64,000 nucleotides of DNA from Ovis canadensis (GCF_042477335.2 NC_091250.1:129863384-129927383); one strand, 5' to 3'; counted from the first letter of the stretch, positions 11,529 through 23,942 are shown. Notes: generated by a model from the sequence alone, not told the origin. Made by a program: numbers and translations.

Positions 11529-11700
11529 AATGGTTGTTGTTGAGTCGCTCAGTTGTGTCCGACTCTTTGCAACCCCAGGGACGGCAGCACGCAAGGCTTC
11601 TCTGTCCTTTACCATCTCCCTGAGTTTGCTTAAATTCGGGTCCATTGAGTCAGCGATGCCATCCAACCATCTCATCCTCTGTCGTCCCCTTCTCCTTTTA
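11529..11700 (-). mobile_element. BovB 3' fragment (antisense), ends at (AC)n
   Basis: Begins with GGTTGTTGTTGAGTCGCTCA and reads the reverse complement of the BovB C-terminal coding end (CATCCAACCATCTCATCCTC) before breaking off at an AC tract. In other copies the element continues TCCTGCCTTCAATC, so the microsatellite marks the truncation point. Confidence 0.85.

Positions 11701-11704
<4 letters not shown>

Positions 11705-11741
<37 letters not shown>
11705..11741. repeat. (AC)n microsatellite
   Basis: About 18 perfect AC repeats abutting a truncated BovB fragment; likely polymorphic. Confidence 0.95.
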
Positions 11742-11743
<2 letters not shown>

Positions 11744-12257
11744 GCAATAGGCCTCACCGTTCTGCAACCCTCATGGCTGATCAAGACCACGATGACCAAT
11801 GGCTGCAGATTCATCAGCTCACGTGCTCAGCACCGGGACTGACTGGTCCCAGGTGACATCATCACCAAGACAGGGGATGAGCCATCCACTCCTGATGGAC
11901 CTGTATCCAGTGCCCACGTGGAGATGCTGGGAGTGACCCCTAGAAGTGACCCTTCCCCTGGGCCTGCCCCCGTCTCCAGCTCAGTGCCTCCTAAGGGACC
12001 CTCTTTGGAGGACACTGCTAAATGTTCCCCTGGGGGCAAAATTGAGAACCGCTGCTTGAGATGAAAACCAAGTTGAAAGGGAATCCTGGGGCTAGAGGAG
12101 GAGCTTGTTGAACACCGCCACACGTACAAAATCCACTAATCCATACTTCAGAAAATTCTGCAAGACAGATAATGCAAGGTCATCAACAAATACATGGCTC
12201 AGGAAAAACCAAGGGAGAGCCCTTCAGAGTAAAAGAGACAAAGGACTCTTCTACCAA

Positions 12258-12390
12258 AGACTTCCCTGATGGTCCAGCGGCTACTCGCTGCCAACGCAGG
12301 GGGCCCAGGTTCCACCCCTGGTCAGGGAACTGGATCCTGCATGCTGCGACTAAAACTCAGCACAGCCAAGTAATAAATAAATACAAATGA
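12258..12390 (+). mobile_element. CHR-type tRNA SINE (sense)
   Basis: Head GACTTCCCTGATGGTCCAGC, middle CCCCTGGTCAGGGAACTGGA and tail AATAAATAAATACAAATG are those of cetartiodactyl CHR-like SINEs, which are older than Bov-tA. The subfamily name is uncertain. Confidence 0.75.
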
Positions 12391-12847
12391 ATGCATATAT
12401 ATCTGGACCTGTTTGCCAAGAGCAGTGTGTCACCTTTGGAACTTGATTTGGACAAACTATAAAAAGACATTTTTAGAGATGATTGGGGGATTATAAAACA
12501 TCGAGGAATTGTTAATTTTATTAGGTATCTGATGGTATTGCGATTATGCCTCAAAAAAAAAAAAAACAAAAAACCCACTTACCACTACAGATGTGCGTAG
12601 GACAAGCTGAAGTATTTTCATGGACTCTGATATATCTGAGAGACACACTAAATGAATCCAGGAAAAATAAAAATAACAAGAGTGGGGGGAGGGAACAGGA
12701 GGAACAGCGTACGGATCTGTGTTGAGATGGGCTCGCAGGGACCTCTGCACCGTTCACTCTACTCTGTGTGTGTGTGAAACTTTCGCAGTGAAAACACTCT
12801 CAAGAGGTAAACAATAATAACTTAGAAGTGCAAAGAGAGGTTTTCAG

Positions 12848-13063
12848 TCAGCACTCGTGCTAAGTCGCTTCAGTCGTGTCCGACTCTGTGACCCCATGGA
12901 CCTGCCAGGCTCCTCTGTCCATGGGATTCTCCAGGCAAGAACACTGGAGTGAGTTGCCATTTCCTCCTCCTGGGATCTTCCGGACCCAGGGATGGAACCT
13001 GCATCTCCTGTGGCTTCTGCATTGCAGGCAGATTCTTTACCATCTGAGCCACCAGGGAAGCTC
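12848..13063 (-). mobile_element. Bov-tA SINE (antisense)
   Basis: Full-length reverse copy: CAGTCGTGTCCGACTCTGTG at the left and GCAGATTCTTTACCATCTGA..CCACCAGGGAAG at the right. The tRNA-derived head is intact. Confidence 0.92.
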
Positions 13064-13539
13064 TCTGGGGCAGCAGGGGAGCCTAATTCTGAGTCTGCCT
13101 GGACCTGAAGGAGGAGGAGCCATGACCTCTGGGCCTCCATGTCTGCCTCCCTCAGAGAAGGGAGCTCTGCTGGTTCTGTTCGGGCACCCTGGTGAATTCG
13201 TAGGCCCCTCTGCAGCTCTGGCCCCCGGCTCCCAGAGCACCCCACCCCACCCCGCAGGAGGACACAAGGAGGTGTGAGCAATGCGCTTTCCAGCGGTTCT
13301 GCCCGGGAAGGCAGGACTGCAGGCCCCTGTGTTCTCTTCTGTGGACATGTCTGCACTTGGCAGACTTTCCACAGTGGATACTCTCACACGGAGGTAGAGT
13401 AAAAGCTTGAAAAAATGCAATTTCCTTTTACACACTTGTCTCCTCTGTAAACTGAGAAAGGATTGTTCCTGAATCATTCCTGGGTCCTTAACTTTGAGCA
13501 CATGACCTGGCATACAGGAGATAAATTTTGAGTAAGTAA

Positions 13540-13731
13540 GTGTGAGTCACTCAGTCGTGCCCAACTCTGCGACCCCATGGACTGCAGCCCACCAGGCTCC
13601 TCTGTCCATGAGATTTTCCAGGCAACAATACTGGAGTGGGCTGCGATTTCCTTCTCCAGGGGATCTTCCCAACCCAGGGATCAAACCCGGGTCTCCTGCA
13701 CTGCAGGCAGATTCTTTACTGACTGAGACCA
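13540..13731 (-). mobile_element. Bov-tA SINE (antisense)
   Basis: Reverse copy with GTGAGTCACTCAGTCGTGCC at the left and CAGGCAGATTCTTTACTGAC at the right; it lacks only the last bases of the head (no CCAGGGAAGCCC). Confidence 0.92.
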
Positions 13732-14042
13732 ACTTTCTTAACCCATAGAAGGTAGGCAAAAATCACACCACCAGCCCTAAGCCGTAAGCAGAGGCCCAGA
13801 CTACCTGGGCCCTGCATCCATCGAGGGCCACTCAGGGTCTCCATGAAGACGCTTTATATTAATAGCTTCTGCAAACGGAAGGCCAGCCTTTTCCATTTAC
13901 TTCCATTTCCTATCTAAAATGCATAACAATGCAAGCGCTTATCGCCGTGCCTCTAGAAGCATCCTTGTGAGCGTCTAGCCCGTCTCATCCACGCGCCTGT
14001 GCTAGCGCTTTGGGCTGCATACTCTGCGCCTCGGGTAAATCG

Positions 14043-14201
14043 TGCTTTTTTTTTTTTTTTTTGATTGTACTAGGTTTTCATTATAGCATGACAGCTTAGT
14101 TGCTGGGTGACACGTGGAACCTTGGTTCCCTGACCAAGAATCAAATCCACAACCCCTGCATGGCGAAGTGATTCTTAACTACGGACCACCAGGGAAGTCC
14201 T
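14043..14201 (-). mobile_element. CHR-type tRNA SINE (antisense)
   Basis: A poly(T) start, GGTTCCCTGACCAAGAATCA and the reverse head GGACCACCAGGGAAGTCCT identify it. Its T tract marks the poly(A) tail on the opposite strand. Confidence 0.8.
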
Positions 14202-14589
14202 AGCCCCACACCTTTTGATGTGCCCATTTCTCAGATGAGGAGACTAAGCTGGGGCATGTTAGACACACCAACGCCATCGTCACGGGGAACAATGAGCACC
14301 ACACCCGGGATGGGGACCCTGGTCTCCTGGCTCTAAGCCTGGGCCTCTTTCTGACCCTACATTGTCTCCCCAAATAAGACTCTGGAGAGGCTCAGGGAGG
14401 CTTCTTGGGCCCTTCCTATAATTTCAATGTAGACGTCTGCTGGGAGCCTTGATGGGGCCCAGGTCAGGGCCCCCCGAAACTTACCCACTCACCTCCTCTG
14501 GGTGGTGCTGCACCTGCCCTTTCTCCACTCAGCCCTGGCCTCTCCCTAGAGACACAGCTACGCAAGGGCTCCCAAGAGCCAGGGGGAGT

Positions 14590-14660
14590 GTCAATGGTCA
14601 CCCCCATTTTACAGATGAGGAAACTGAGGCTCACAGAGGGGCAAAGTCCAGACAAACCAG
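14590..14660 (-). repeat. MIR core fragment (antisense)
   Basis: ATTTTACAGATGAGGAAACT followed by GAGGCTCACAGAGGGGCAAA is the reverse MIR core. A similar weaker fragment lies at 14220-14260. Confidence 0.6.
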
Positions 14661-16389
14661 TGCCAGACAGGTGTCTCCAAGCCCTGCCGCATGCTGGGGG
14701 TGCAGCAGTGAGGAAGCTCGGCCCTGACTGTCACGGGCCATGAGAGGGCGGGAGGCAGCGTGGACGGTGGCGTGTGGACTGCTCTTTCTGGAAGCTCGGT
14801 CGGGCCGGTTTGGTGGCAGCTGGAAATGAGCCTCGGAAGAGGTTTGTCTCCTGGGGCGGGAGCCGCTGAGCCACACGCGGGCTGGGGGGAGGGGTGGACC
14901 TGGGGGGAGAGGGGGCCCGCAGGGAAGGGGCCTGGCGGACCCTGGGGAGGCCAGGTGACCATATTGCCCTTTCCTGCCCCTGAAGCCCAGACCCAGCTCA
15001 GCTCAGCTCCCCGAGGCAGCCCCAGGCGGGGTCTCCCCTGGGGCGGTGGCTGTGCTTGGTGGGTGAAGCCTGGATCTCCCTGGAGGACTGGGCCCCCTGG
15101 GATTGGGGAGCCTGGAGGTGGGCCCCCAGCCTCTGGAAGAGCCGCCCTCCAACCATCCTGAGTTCTGCCTGTGTGCCGGGGTTGGACTCACAGCCTAACG
15201 GGGAGGCAGATGGACAGACAGGTCTAGAGAACACTGACCGGTTCTGAGAGGTCTCCGGGGCGCTCAACCTGGTACCCCGGCGGCTCCAGACAGCACCCTT
15301 CACCACCTGCGGTTCTTGGCGAATCTCTTGGCCCGTTTTAGATTTTAGGAGTGGTCCTCTCCACCACAAACCCACCCCCTACCCCCAGAGATGGGAGGAG
15401 GATTGGACCGGTTGGCAGGTGTTTACTGCCCAGCACTTCCCAGGACGAGCTACTTGGGGTTGGGAGGCCCTTAATTTGGGGGCCACGCTCCTTTGGAGAA
15501 TCTGGTTCACCTGCCATGTCTCCACTGTGGAGGGCCACAGGGCGTGAGCAAGGGGCTCCCCAGCCTCTCAGGAGGGAGAGACCAGCTCCGCCAGGCGTGG
15601 GCAATTTGGGGGTGGGGTTGGCACATGGCCGAGGGGCACCTGGCTCATGACAGCTGAAGAAGGCAGGAAGGGGATCCAGGCAGAAGGAACAGGACAAGCA
15701 AAGGTGGGGTTTGTGCAGCCAGGACTGTGACCTGTCTGGAAAATGCCAGTCTGGTTGGGAGAGGGGAAGCGGGGGGCTGAGAGATCAGGCTGGAGCCAGG
15801 TTGGGAAGGGAGGGGCTGGAAAGTCAAGCTGGTGGACAAGGGGGACACTCTGGTGGCTGCTGGAGGCTGGACTTGAAGGAGCCGCCCTCTGCAGGTGCGT
15901 CTGCCCATATGCCTAATGGGTCGCCCCAGCTAGCCTCCTGGGACACTGAGCCAGGCTCCACCTTGCTCCTCTCGAGCCCACCCGCTCTCACCCTCACCTT
16001 TCCAGGCCTGTCCCTGGGAAGCCCCCTTGCCCAGATTCAAGCAAGAACAAAAACCTAGCAGCCAACTCTCTCCCAGCCACGAGCTCTCCCTCCACAGGGA
16101 GTGGGTGGCGAGTGCTCAGAGGATCACCGTGATTAGCAGAGTCTCAAGGTCTTTCTTGGAGACTTTTGAGTCCATAAGATGGACTTGGTTTATGCATTCA
16201 CCTGGGTGTCAGTTGGACATTGGAGCCTCGCACAAGGCCTGGTGCAGAGAGGGTGACTATAAGGTCTGGGGCTTGAGGGTGGACTGGCAGTGGGAGGGAC
16301 AGGTCTCCTGATGGGTGATGCCTGCCAGGGAGGGGGGTCAGCAGGCTTGGGGCCCCTCAGGGCAGAGACCCAGGGTGGGGAGACTGAGG

Positions 16390-16905
16390 TCTTGTTGTTC
16401 TGTCCTACCCTGTCCAGCTCTTTGCAACCCCAAGGACTGCAGCACGCCAGTCTCCCCAGCCCTTCACCATCTCCCGGAGTTTGCTTAGATTCATTCAGTG
16501 CTGCCATCCAACCATCTCATCCTCTGTCGTCCCCTTCTCCTCCTGCCTTCAATCTTTCCCAGCATTAGTGTCTTTTCCAATGAGTCAACTTTTCACATTA
16601 AGTGACCAAAGTATTGGAGTTTCAGCTTCAGCATCAGTCCTTCCAAAGAATATCCAGGACTGATCTCCTTTAGGATGGACTGGTTGGATCTCCTTGCAGT
16701 CCAAGGGACTCTCAAGAGTCTTCTCCAACACCACACTTCAAATTCTTTGGCACACAATTCTTTGGCACTCAGCCTTCTTTATGGTCCAACTCTCACATCC
16801 ATACATGACTACTGGAAAAACCATAGCTTTGCCTAGATGGACCTTTGTGAGAAAAGTGATGTCTCTGCTTTTTAATGCGCTTTCTAGGTTTTTAATAGAC
16901 CAGCT
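16390..16905 (-). mobile_element. BovB 3' fragment (antisense, about 0.5 kb)
   Basis: Reverse complement of the last ~500 bases of BovB, alignable by eye with 58220-58720 of this window: GGATCTCCTTGCAGTCCAAG, TCAAGAGTCTTCTCCAACAC and ACATCCATACATGACTACTG appear in order. It is 5'-truncated and the frame is broken by small indels, so it cannot encode a product. Confidence 0.9.
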
Positions 16906-17375
16906 CCCTCCCTAAAGAAGTGGATGGGCTGCTCTGGAGAGGGAAAGACAAGGAGCCTCTAGGAGTGTTTTCGTGAGATCTAGGAACATCTGCCACTCCA
17001 GGTGTAGGACAGAGGAGGGATGGAAGCTGGACTGCGTGCTGGGACATTTAGGAAGCCGATTTCTATAGATAGGATGAGGCTGGGGCCAACTGTGTGCATG
17101 CGTGTGTGTGTTTGTGTGTGCACGTGCACATGTGTCTATATATGTGTGTGTCTGTGTGTAGCTGTTTATTGGTGAGTGGATGGATTAGGAGGAAATAGGG
17201 GCTGAGGTCTGAGAAGAAGAGGAACGTGGGGCGCATCAAAGAAGTTTCCTCTAAGGTACATGAGACCTCGGGTTGTCTCAGGATGGTGGAGGGAGGGATG
17301 AGGTTGAAGTCAGTAGGTCAGGGCGGGTGGGTGCATCAGGAAGAGAGACAACACGAATCAAACACCTCCCCTGCT

Positions 17376-17531
17376 TGACATCCAAACCACTCCCTGACCT
17401 GAGGTATGTGGGGCACCCCTTCCTCTGAAAGAGGAAGCTGAGGCTCAGAGAGGTTAAGAAACTTGCCCAAAGTCACACAGTAAAAACATGAAGAGCTGCA
17501 ACTCCAGCCTAGACCTGCCTGATCTGAAGGC
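17376..17531 (-). repeat. MIR (antisense)
   Basis: GAAGCTGAGGCTCAGAGAGG, TTAAGAAACTTGCCCAAAGT and CACACAGTAAAA are the reverse MIR core. Degenerate GT repeats lie upstream at about 17095-17165. Confidence 0.75.
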
Positions 17532-19157
17532 TCACATTCTCTCCTATCATCGCCTTCTTCTCAGGGGCTGGAAAAAGTGGGGTCTCAGGTGGAGGAACAG
17601 TGGGGAAGGAAGGGTGGGGAGGGCATGGAGGGGGCAGGACCTCAGCACAGGGGTCCCGTCAGTCACCCCCAAACAAGTACCCCGGCTGGCATTACCTGGA
17701 GCCAGAGGGCCTGGGTGCAAATCCTGCTTGTATCCTCGGCAGCTGTGGGGCCTGGGCAGGAAGGTTTCCCCCCACCCTGGGAGCCTCAGGTCCTCTGTGC
17801 ACCCCCGGCGGCCATGAGGATGAAGGGGGGCCTCCGCGTGGGCCCTGGCTGCCACTGGGGACCTGGGAACAGATCAGAGACTTGGCAAGGCAATAGGCAT
17901 GTGGAGAGTGGCCAGGGGTGGGGGTGCTGGAGCCCGGTACGGCCTGGGGATGGGCGTGGATTAGAGCTGGGGATGCTGTTCTGAGGGTGGGAGCACCTGG
18001 AGCACCGTTCCGGGCCGCACCCCCCAAAGCGGACCAGGAAGTATGAGAGTGGAGAAGCTCAGGAGGTCCAGGCCCGGGGCGGAGGGCAGGGCAGGCGCAA
18101 GGGTGAGGATGTAACAGAGTTCTAGATGCTTCTGGGGAGCCCCTGGGCCTGAGGGAGAGCCTCACGCGTGCAAGGGTGCTGGGAGGGTCTCCCATGGCAG
18201 GCCTGGAAGCGTTTGCCTCCCCTGCCCCCACCTCACGTGACTCCCACGGGAGACCCGATCCCGCAGCTTCTAAATCGGGTTTAGCTTCCCGATGGTGGAG
18301 GCAGCAGCAGGCGACTGGGCGATGCCTTTGAAAAAACAAGGCTATTTGGAAAATTCCACTGTGGTGTGCTGCAGCGTGGAGCCCCACCCCCACAGGCTTC
18401 TGTGGTTTCTCAGTACCCGGCCCTTTAAGGCCTCCAGTTCCGGGCACCTCTTAAGCATCAGGGGGCTGCAGGCCACAGGAGGTCCCCTGCAACACTCCCA
18501 GCCACCACATCCCATTGCCAGGCCAGGGGTTCCAGGCTCTTTGCAGAATCTATTGGTTTCATTATAACTTCCTTCTTCCAAGTAATTATGTGGGCTGCCC
18601 TGAGATTTAGTGACCTTTGAATCCACACCCACCAGGAGTCAGGTGTCCCCAGTAAACGGGGTAACAATACAGCGTCCCTGGGCTGCCAGAGACGCTGTTA
18701 CTGACCCTGGGCTACACACCAGGTCACAGGGCTCTGTCATTGGCCATCCCATCACAGCAAGTCTGGCTGAGCACTGATTACCTGACCCCTTGGAGCAGGA
18801 GTGTTCCCTCTCGCAAAGTGCTAACAGGACTTGTCTTGCTCTGGGGAGAAGGGTCAGGGGGCAGAGCCCTCATCCGATGGCCCGGGTGCCTGTGCCTCTT
18901 GAATCCTGTTGATTACCCCTCAGGTGGCATCTGAACACATCTCATCACAGAGCACGCGTTTGTTGTGGGAGATCTAAAAGTTTCAAAATACACCATCAGA
19001 AGAAATCATGTGTGTTCTGATATCATTTCAGGGTGTCTTCCCATCTCTTTTTGTGGATATTTCACAGACTTCTATTTTATTTGAAATTCAGTGTCACTCT
19101 TATAACAAGCATTTCCTGTTTGCTATGATAAGCTTTTTAAAAACAGAGTTGTCAAAA

Positions 19158-19466
19158 ACGTTCATTTATTTTTGGCTGTGCTGGGTCTTTGCATGGGCTT
19201 TCTCCAGGGGTGGGGAGCGGGGGCTATGCGTTAGTTGTGGTGCACGGGGTCCTTATCGTGGTGGTTTCTCTTGTTGCGGAGGACAAGCTCCAGGGCACAA
19301 GATCATCAGTGCCTTTGACCCACGGGCTCTAACGCACAGGCTCAGGAATTACGTAACACGGGCTTAGCTGCCCCACGGCACGTGGGATCTTCCCGGATCA
19401 GGGATCGAACCTGTGTCCCCTGCCTTGGCAGGCAGATTCTTAACCACAGGACCACCAGGGCAGTCG
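19158..19466 (-). mobile_element. CHR-type SINE, long form (antisense)
   Basis: TTTATTTTTGGCTGTGCTGG at the left, a G-rich middle and GGATCGAACCTGTGTCCCCT then ACCACAGGACCACCAGGGCA at the right. About 310 bp, matching the long cetartiodactyl tRNA SINE. It splits older LINE-like sequence. Confidence 0.75.
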
Positions 19467-21855
19467 TATACTAAACGATTTGGAAGGCTTTAAACTAGCT
19501 GCATAGAAGTTACTCTGTTTAGTTAACCTTTCCTCCCGTGGTTGGACACCCACATCATATCCGTTTCCCTGTTGTAAGTAACAGTGCAGGGAGCATCCTT
19601 TTACAACAGTTTTGGCCTGAAATTGGGGGTAATTTTATTACAGTTTCCCTTCAAGTGTACATTAAAAAGTATTCAGTGTCTTATAATCTTCTTTTCTGCT
19701 GCAGCCATGCCTTCTCCGTCTTATAAATGTGCTATTTCTGGGAGTTCCACCTCTCTGAAGCCTCTGATTTTAATCTCTGATGGTAAGAAACAGGTAACAG
19801 CGCTTGTTAAAGCTGAGTAAACGCGAGCTGATGGCCTGGGGTGAGGGTTGGATGCTGCTTCTAGGAGCAAAGCGCAGAGGCTCACGGTGGCTACCCTGTT
19901 TGCTATGACTTTTCCATCAGTGTGTCTGTCTTCTACGGGCCTAAGGTTGCCGGAAGGCTTACCTCCAGCTTCCTGGACTCCTCCTGACGTTGTTGTTGTT
20001 GCTGTTTTTTTCTCATCTTGCTCAGTTCAGAAACAACAAGAGAAACCCAAGTTCCAGGCTTTGTGTCCTAAAGACGAGACCGTCCAACTCGACAGTGATT
20101 TCCCGTATGCCAAGGAATAAAGACAGAAAGGGTAGGTTTTCCTGGATTTCTGCAAGCCCTTGGGCCAGAGGAAAGCTCTTCTGAAATAAACGATGGTTGC
20201 ACAACCTGCTTCTGCCCGGTGGGGACGGGCCCACTGCCAGCCCGAGGGAAGAGTGACTGTCGCGGATACTTTCATTCACACCCTGCCCCCCACCATCAGT
20301 GGCCCTGACTGGAAGCTGTTTCTGGGCAAGGAGGGTGGGAGGGGGGCTACCAAGTGGGCTGGAGCTTCTGGAGAGTGGGGGGCGAGTGGAGAGACCCGGG
20401 CTGAGCGGCCTCACTTTCCAGTGCGTTTCCTCACCTGTGAATTAGGTGTGCCAGCTCAGCAGGTGTGGGGCTCACCTGGCAGGTATGGTGAGAGGGTGAA
20501 ATTGCAGGCACGGCACAGGCTACCTGGAGGGCTCACAGGAGTGCAAGTATGAGAAAGTCTTATTCACCCATTCAACAAGCATTAAGGAGCTCACTTTTGG
20601 GGAGGGGTGCTGGGGAAGTCAGGGTAAAATATGCGTTTGGGAGACGGGATCCCCACACCTCCTGAGAAGCGATGCCAGGGCAGTTTGGCAGGGCAGGGCT
20701 GCTAGCCTGGGTCCGGTGCCCACCTGAACTCGGGCTCCTCTGCACATCTCTCTCTGAGCCTCAGATTCCCCGCTGAATAATGAGAGGGGTGGGCTTAAGG
20801 ACTCATAGGGGTCCTGCCAGCTCTGAGACCCTCCTTGTGACCTTTCTGGGGTCTGCACGTGGTTAGTTACCATTTTCTTGGCAAGGGGACATGGCTGCAT
20901 TTACGAGTTGCCACGTCGGTCCGGCCCTGGGGCTCTGTGGGGCAGGAATCGTGGGCTGTGGACTCCTCTGGTGCTCCCGGAGCCCAGAAGGCTGGCACAG
21001 AGTGGGCTCAGGCCTGGTTTCCGTGGGTATCAGACACTCTGGGAAGGGCTTCCCACTCCTGCTGAGCAAGTCTGGGGAGGTTCAGAGGCCGGGCTTGGAG
21101 AAAGAATTCCCTCCGTGGGGCCTCTGGAGGGGGGTGGTCTCGGCATCTCTCCTCACCTTGGCAGTTTGACCAACACACTTTCTATATACATTATACTGCT
21201 AGGAAGGCGCCAAGAACTCCCCAAACATGCCAGAAACCAACAAGGCCAGACAGCTGTTTTACATTTAATCACCACACAGTTCGGGAGGTGGAGATGCTAT
21301 GAGCCTCGTGGAGATGGGGAGAGTTGGGGAGGGGAGGTTTCGGGGCTTAGCGAGGCCAGGCCACCACCCTCCAGGCCTGGGCCCGGAAAGGAGGCGAGAG
21401 AACTGCAGGCTGGGTGCTTCTCTACGTCAAGCAGCGGCTCCACAGCCCCCAGAGGTGGGACCAGGTGAGGATCAGTCTGGGACCCTGCGTTAGGTCTGCA
21501 AGGGGTAACTGGGATGGCTGCCCACCCTCCCGATGGGCAGCAGTGAGCCAGCAGAGTGGGACAGCGGGCTGACCACCCTCATCCAATTGTCTCCACATTG
21601 GAGATGGGGGCCAGGAGGTGTGAGGTTCTGAGAAGTGACATGAGTGCCTGCCACTACGTGGCTAATCTTGTTCACTATATTTTTAATTCTTAGACTGAAA
21701 CTGCAATGAGGATTTGTCTAGAATGCTTGTGGGTGCTGGTGACAAGGGGTGAGACGGGGGTCAAATCACAGAGGGTGTGAGTGACACATGGGCTCCGGGG
21801 AGGCGCTCTGGGCTGGGGTGGTTGGCCGCAGGGTGGCAAGAGAGGGAGGAACAGG

Positions 21856-21869
21856 CAATAGAGGGCGCC
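21856..21869 (+). promoter_or_regulatory. Candidate CTCF core site
   Basis: CAATAGAGGGCGCC matches most of the CTCF core consensus (YAGRKGGCRS), with a mismatch just before it. It lies in non-repeat DNA about 2 kb upstream of the TBC1D14 CpG island. A single motif match is weak evidence. Confidence 0.25.
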
Positions 21870-22751
21870 CAACACAAGTTCTTGGACCACTAACAACTTT
21901 CTTGGCTCTGGATTTAGAACAATGGTTTCTGTCGTTGCGGGCTTTCAAAACCCTAAGACTGAGAATGAGGGCAGGTAGGGATTTAGAGAGTCGCAAAGAA
22001 CACTGTAAAAGCAGATTTATTAATCTGAGGTATTAAATTGGGGATTAAGCCAGGCCCAGAGCAAGTCGGTAGTTCTCTGGTAGTGTTTTCTTAAAATAAG
22101 CTCAAGAGGGCACACTGGGCTTTGGAGGAGCCCTGGTATTAGCTTTCCTTAAAACATCCAGAAATGCAGCCATTTATAAAGCCTCTATTACGCCCTCAGC
22201 ACTGTGAAGGCTGCTGATGTGTTCTATTAACAGATTTCCTTTCTAAAGCTCTCACTCCTCCTGCCATCATGACCGCAGGTGCGGAGAGCTTTTAGAGCTA
22301 TGACCTAGGCAGCAGAAACAAGCCTGGGGTTCTCGGGACCAACACTAATGACTACAGCCAAAATTAATCTTCACCGTACGCCTCCAGATGTTCTGATGTA
22401 CGGATACCCTTCCTGTCCCTCTGAGGTTTCTTCTCTGGTAGTTCTGCCTGGGGCAGCCCTCAGCGCTCCTGGCAGTCAGGCGCCAAGCCTCGCTTGGAAC
22501 CCAGGCCTTCCAGCTCCCAATCTCTGAAGTCTTGTAGGCTCAGGGAACATACCAGTAAACAAGATAAGCCCAGTTTGGCTCAGGCAGCCCACATTCTTGG
22601 AGGACGTTGAGGAACGGGTCAATAACTAGTGAACAAGAGGTCTCTTATTCCGGGGCTTTGCATGATCCTAGAGGTGGGGCATCTGGCCTCTGACTCCTCT
22701 CAGCTACTGACCAGCCCTGGACCTTGGGCAGGCGACTTCATCTTTCACTCT

Positions 22752-23243
22752 TTGTTGTTCAGTTGCTCAGTTGTGTGCAACTCTTTGCGACCCCATGGAC
22801 TGCAGCAAGCCAGGCTTCCCTGTCCTTCACCATCTCCTAGAGCTTGCTCAAACTCATGTCCATTGAGCCAGTGATGCCATCCAAACATCTCCTCTGTCAC
22901 CCCCATCTCCTGCCTTCAATCTTTCCCCAAATCAGGGTCTTTTCTAATGAGTCAGCTCTTCACATCAGGTGGCCAAAGTATTGGTGCTTCAGCTTCAGCA
23001 TCAGTCCTTCCAATGAATATTCAGGATTGATTTCCTTTAGGATGGACTGGTTGGACCTCCTTACAGTCCAAGGGACTCAAGATCTTCGCTAGCACCACAG
23101 TTCGAAAGCATCAATTCAGTGCTCAGCCTTCTTGTCCAACTCTCATATCCATACATGACTACCGGAAATACCAGTTTTGACTAGATGGACCTTTGTTGGC
23201 AAAGTTTAATGCCTCTGCTGTTTAATATGCTGTCTAGGTTTGT
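22752..23243 (-). mobile_element. BovB 3' fragment (antisense, about 0.5 kb)
   Basis: Starts TGTTGTTCAGTTGCTCAGTT and runs through CAGCTTCAGCATCAGTCCTT and GGATGGACTGGTTGGACCTC to GCTGTCTAGGTTTGTCCACT. It is the same 3' portion as the copy at 16390. An MIR-like piece (22680-22750) is cut at its left edge. Confidence 0.9.
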
Positions 23244-23261
23244 CCACTCTCTACCCACTGT

Positions 23262-23377
23262 TTTTTTTGGGGGGGGCGGGGGAAGGCGCCTGCATGTGGA
23301 AGCCCCACCAGGGATCCAACCTGCGCCACTGCAGTGAAAGCGGCAGATCTTAAGCACTGTACCGCCAGGGAAGTCCT
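23262..23377 (-). mobile_element. CHR-type SINE (antisense)
   Basis: A T/G-rich tail, CACCAGGGATCCAACCTGCG and the reverse head CCGCCAGGGAAGTCCTG. It directly follows a BovB fragment. Confidence 0.75.
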
Positions 23378-23453
23378 GCGTGACAGTTCTGATCACAGAT
23401 CGTGTCTCTAGATTCTGCAATACTGACGGAAATAATGCAATGAACACTAGGCC

Positions 23454-23581
23454 AGCGGTTCCTAAACTTGTCTGCACATTACGCAGCTTTCAAAACAGTA
23501 TCTTACCTCCAGAGACTGTGATTTAGTTGGTCTGAGGCGTGGCCTAGCCTTTAAATTTTTCAAAGATCTTCAGGTGATAGA
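23454..23581 (+). repeat. MER5A-like DNA transposon remnant
   Basis: AGCGGTTCCTAAACTTGTCT, AGACTGTGATTTAGTTGGTC and CTTCAGGTGATAG follow the MER5A order (hAT non-autonomous element). The right terminal inverted repeat is lost. Confidence 0.65.
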
Positions 23582-23879
23582 GAAGTGCAGACAAGTTTGG
23601 GGAGGAGCGGCGCTGTGCCCTGTCTACCGGCTCAATAAGAGAACTGTCAGAAAAGCCCGTTTTACGGATGAAGAGACAAGGCCCGGCCGGGAAAGCCTCA
23701 AAGCGATATGCTCAAGGCTCCATGTTCCAGGCCGGAGCTCCGATCTTGCCCAGCTGGCCTCCAGCTTGCGGGCAGGTGGGGGGCGGGACCTTCCTCTCCC
23801 ACACACCTGCTCGGGGTGGGCAGGGCCACCCATCGATGCGCTCCGCCGCTCGGCTCCCCACGCCTGGTCGCTGCCCGCT

Positions 23880-23942
23880 CGTGCCCCTTCCCCCTCCCAG
23901 CCGCTTCCCACTTCCAAGATGGCCGCGGGTGGAGCCGACCAG
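23880..23942 (+). other. TBC1D14: Candidate non-coding first exon of TBC1D14
   Basis: The CTTCC-rich segment leads into CCAAGATGGCCGC and ends at a strong donor, CAG|GTAAGG (GT at 23943). This is the usual form of a TATA-less, YY1-driven first exon. Its left end (start site) is guessed. An ATG at 23919 opens eight codons up to the donor. If spliced straight to 34883 it makes a 14-codon upstream ORF, not an N-terminal extension. An alternative first exon could end at 24970 (TTG|GTGAGA). Confidence 0.5.
23914..23926 (+). promoter_or_regulatory. YY1-type initiator motif
   Basis: CCAAGATGGCCGC matches the YY1 motif (AAGATGGCGGC type) typically found just downstream of start sites in TATA-less housekeeping promoters. 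It lies 17 bases before a strong splice donor. CTTCC ETS half-sites at 23904 and 23911 are adjacent. Confidence 0.5.

Larger units (their letters stand above)
4976..23799. other. Intergenic region between KIAA0232 and TBC1D14
   Basis: About 19 kb without a supportable gene. It holds the SINEs, BovB pieces and simple repeats listed separately. Unique-looking stretches are 5480-6160, 6375-7370, 7690-9330 (very GC-rich, several chance frames), 10040-11160, 14660-16380 and 19820-22680. In these I see no splice-bounded exon, RNA gene or known domain. Old LINE-like sequence is likely around 19005-19157 and 19470-19820, split by a CHR SINE. Confidence 0.6.

Noticed and set aside
17692-18447. 251-residue minus-strand frame in the intergenic region
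   Set aside because: Pro/Gly/Arg-rich composition expected from GC-rich DNA; no recognisable domain and competing frames on the plus strand.
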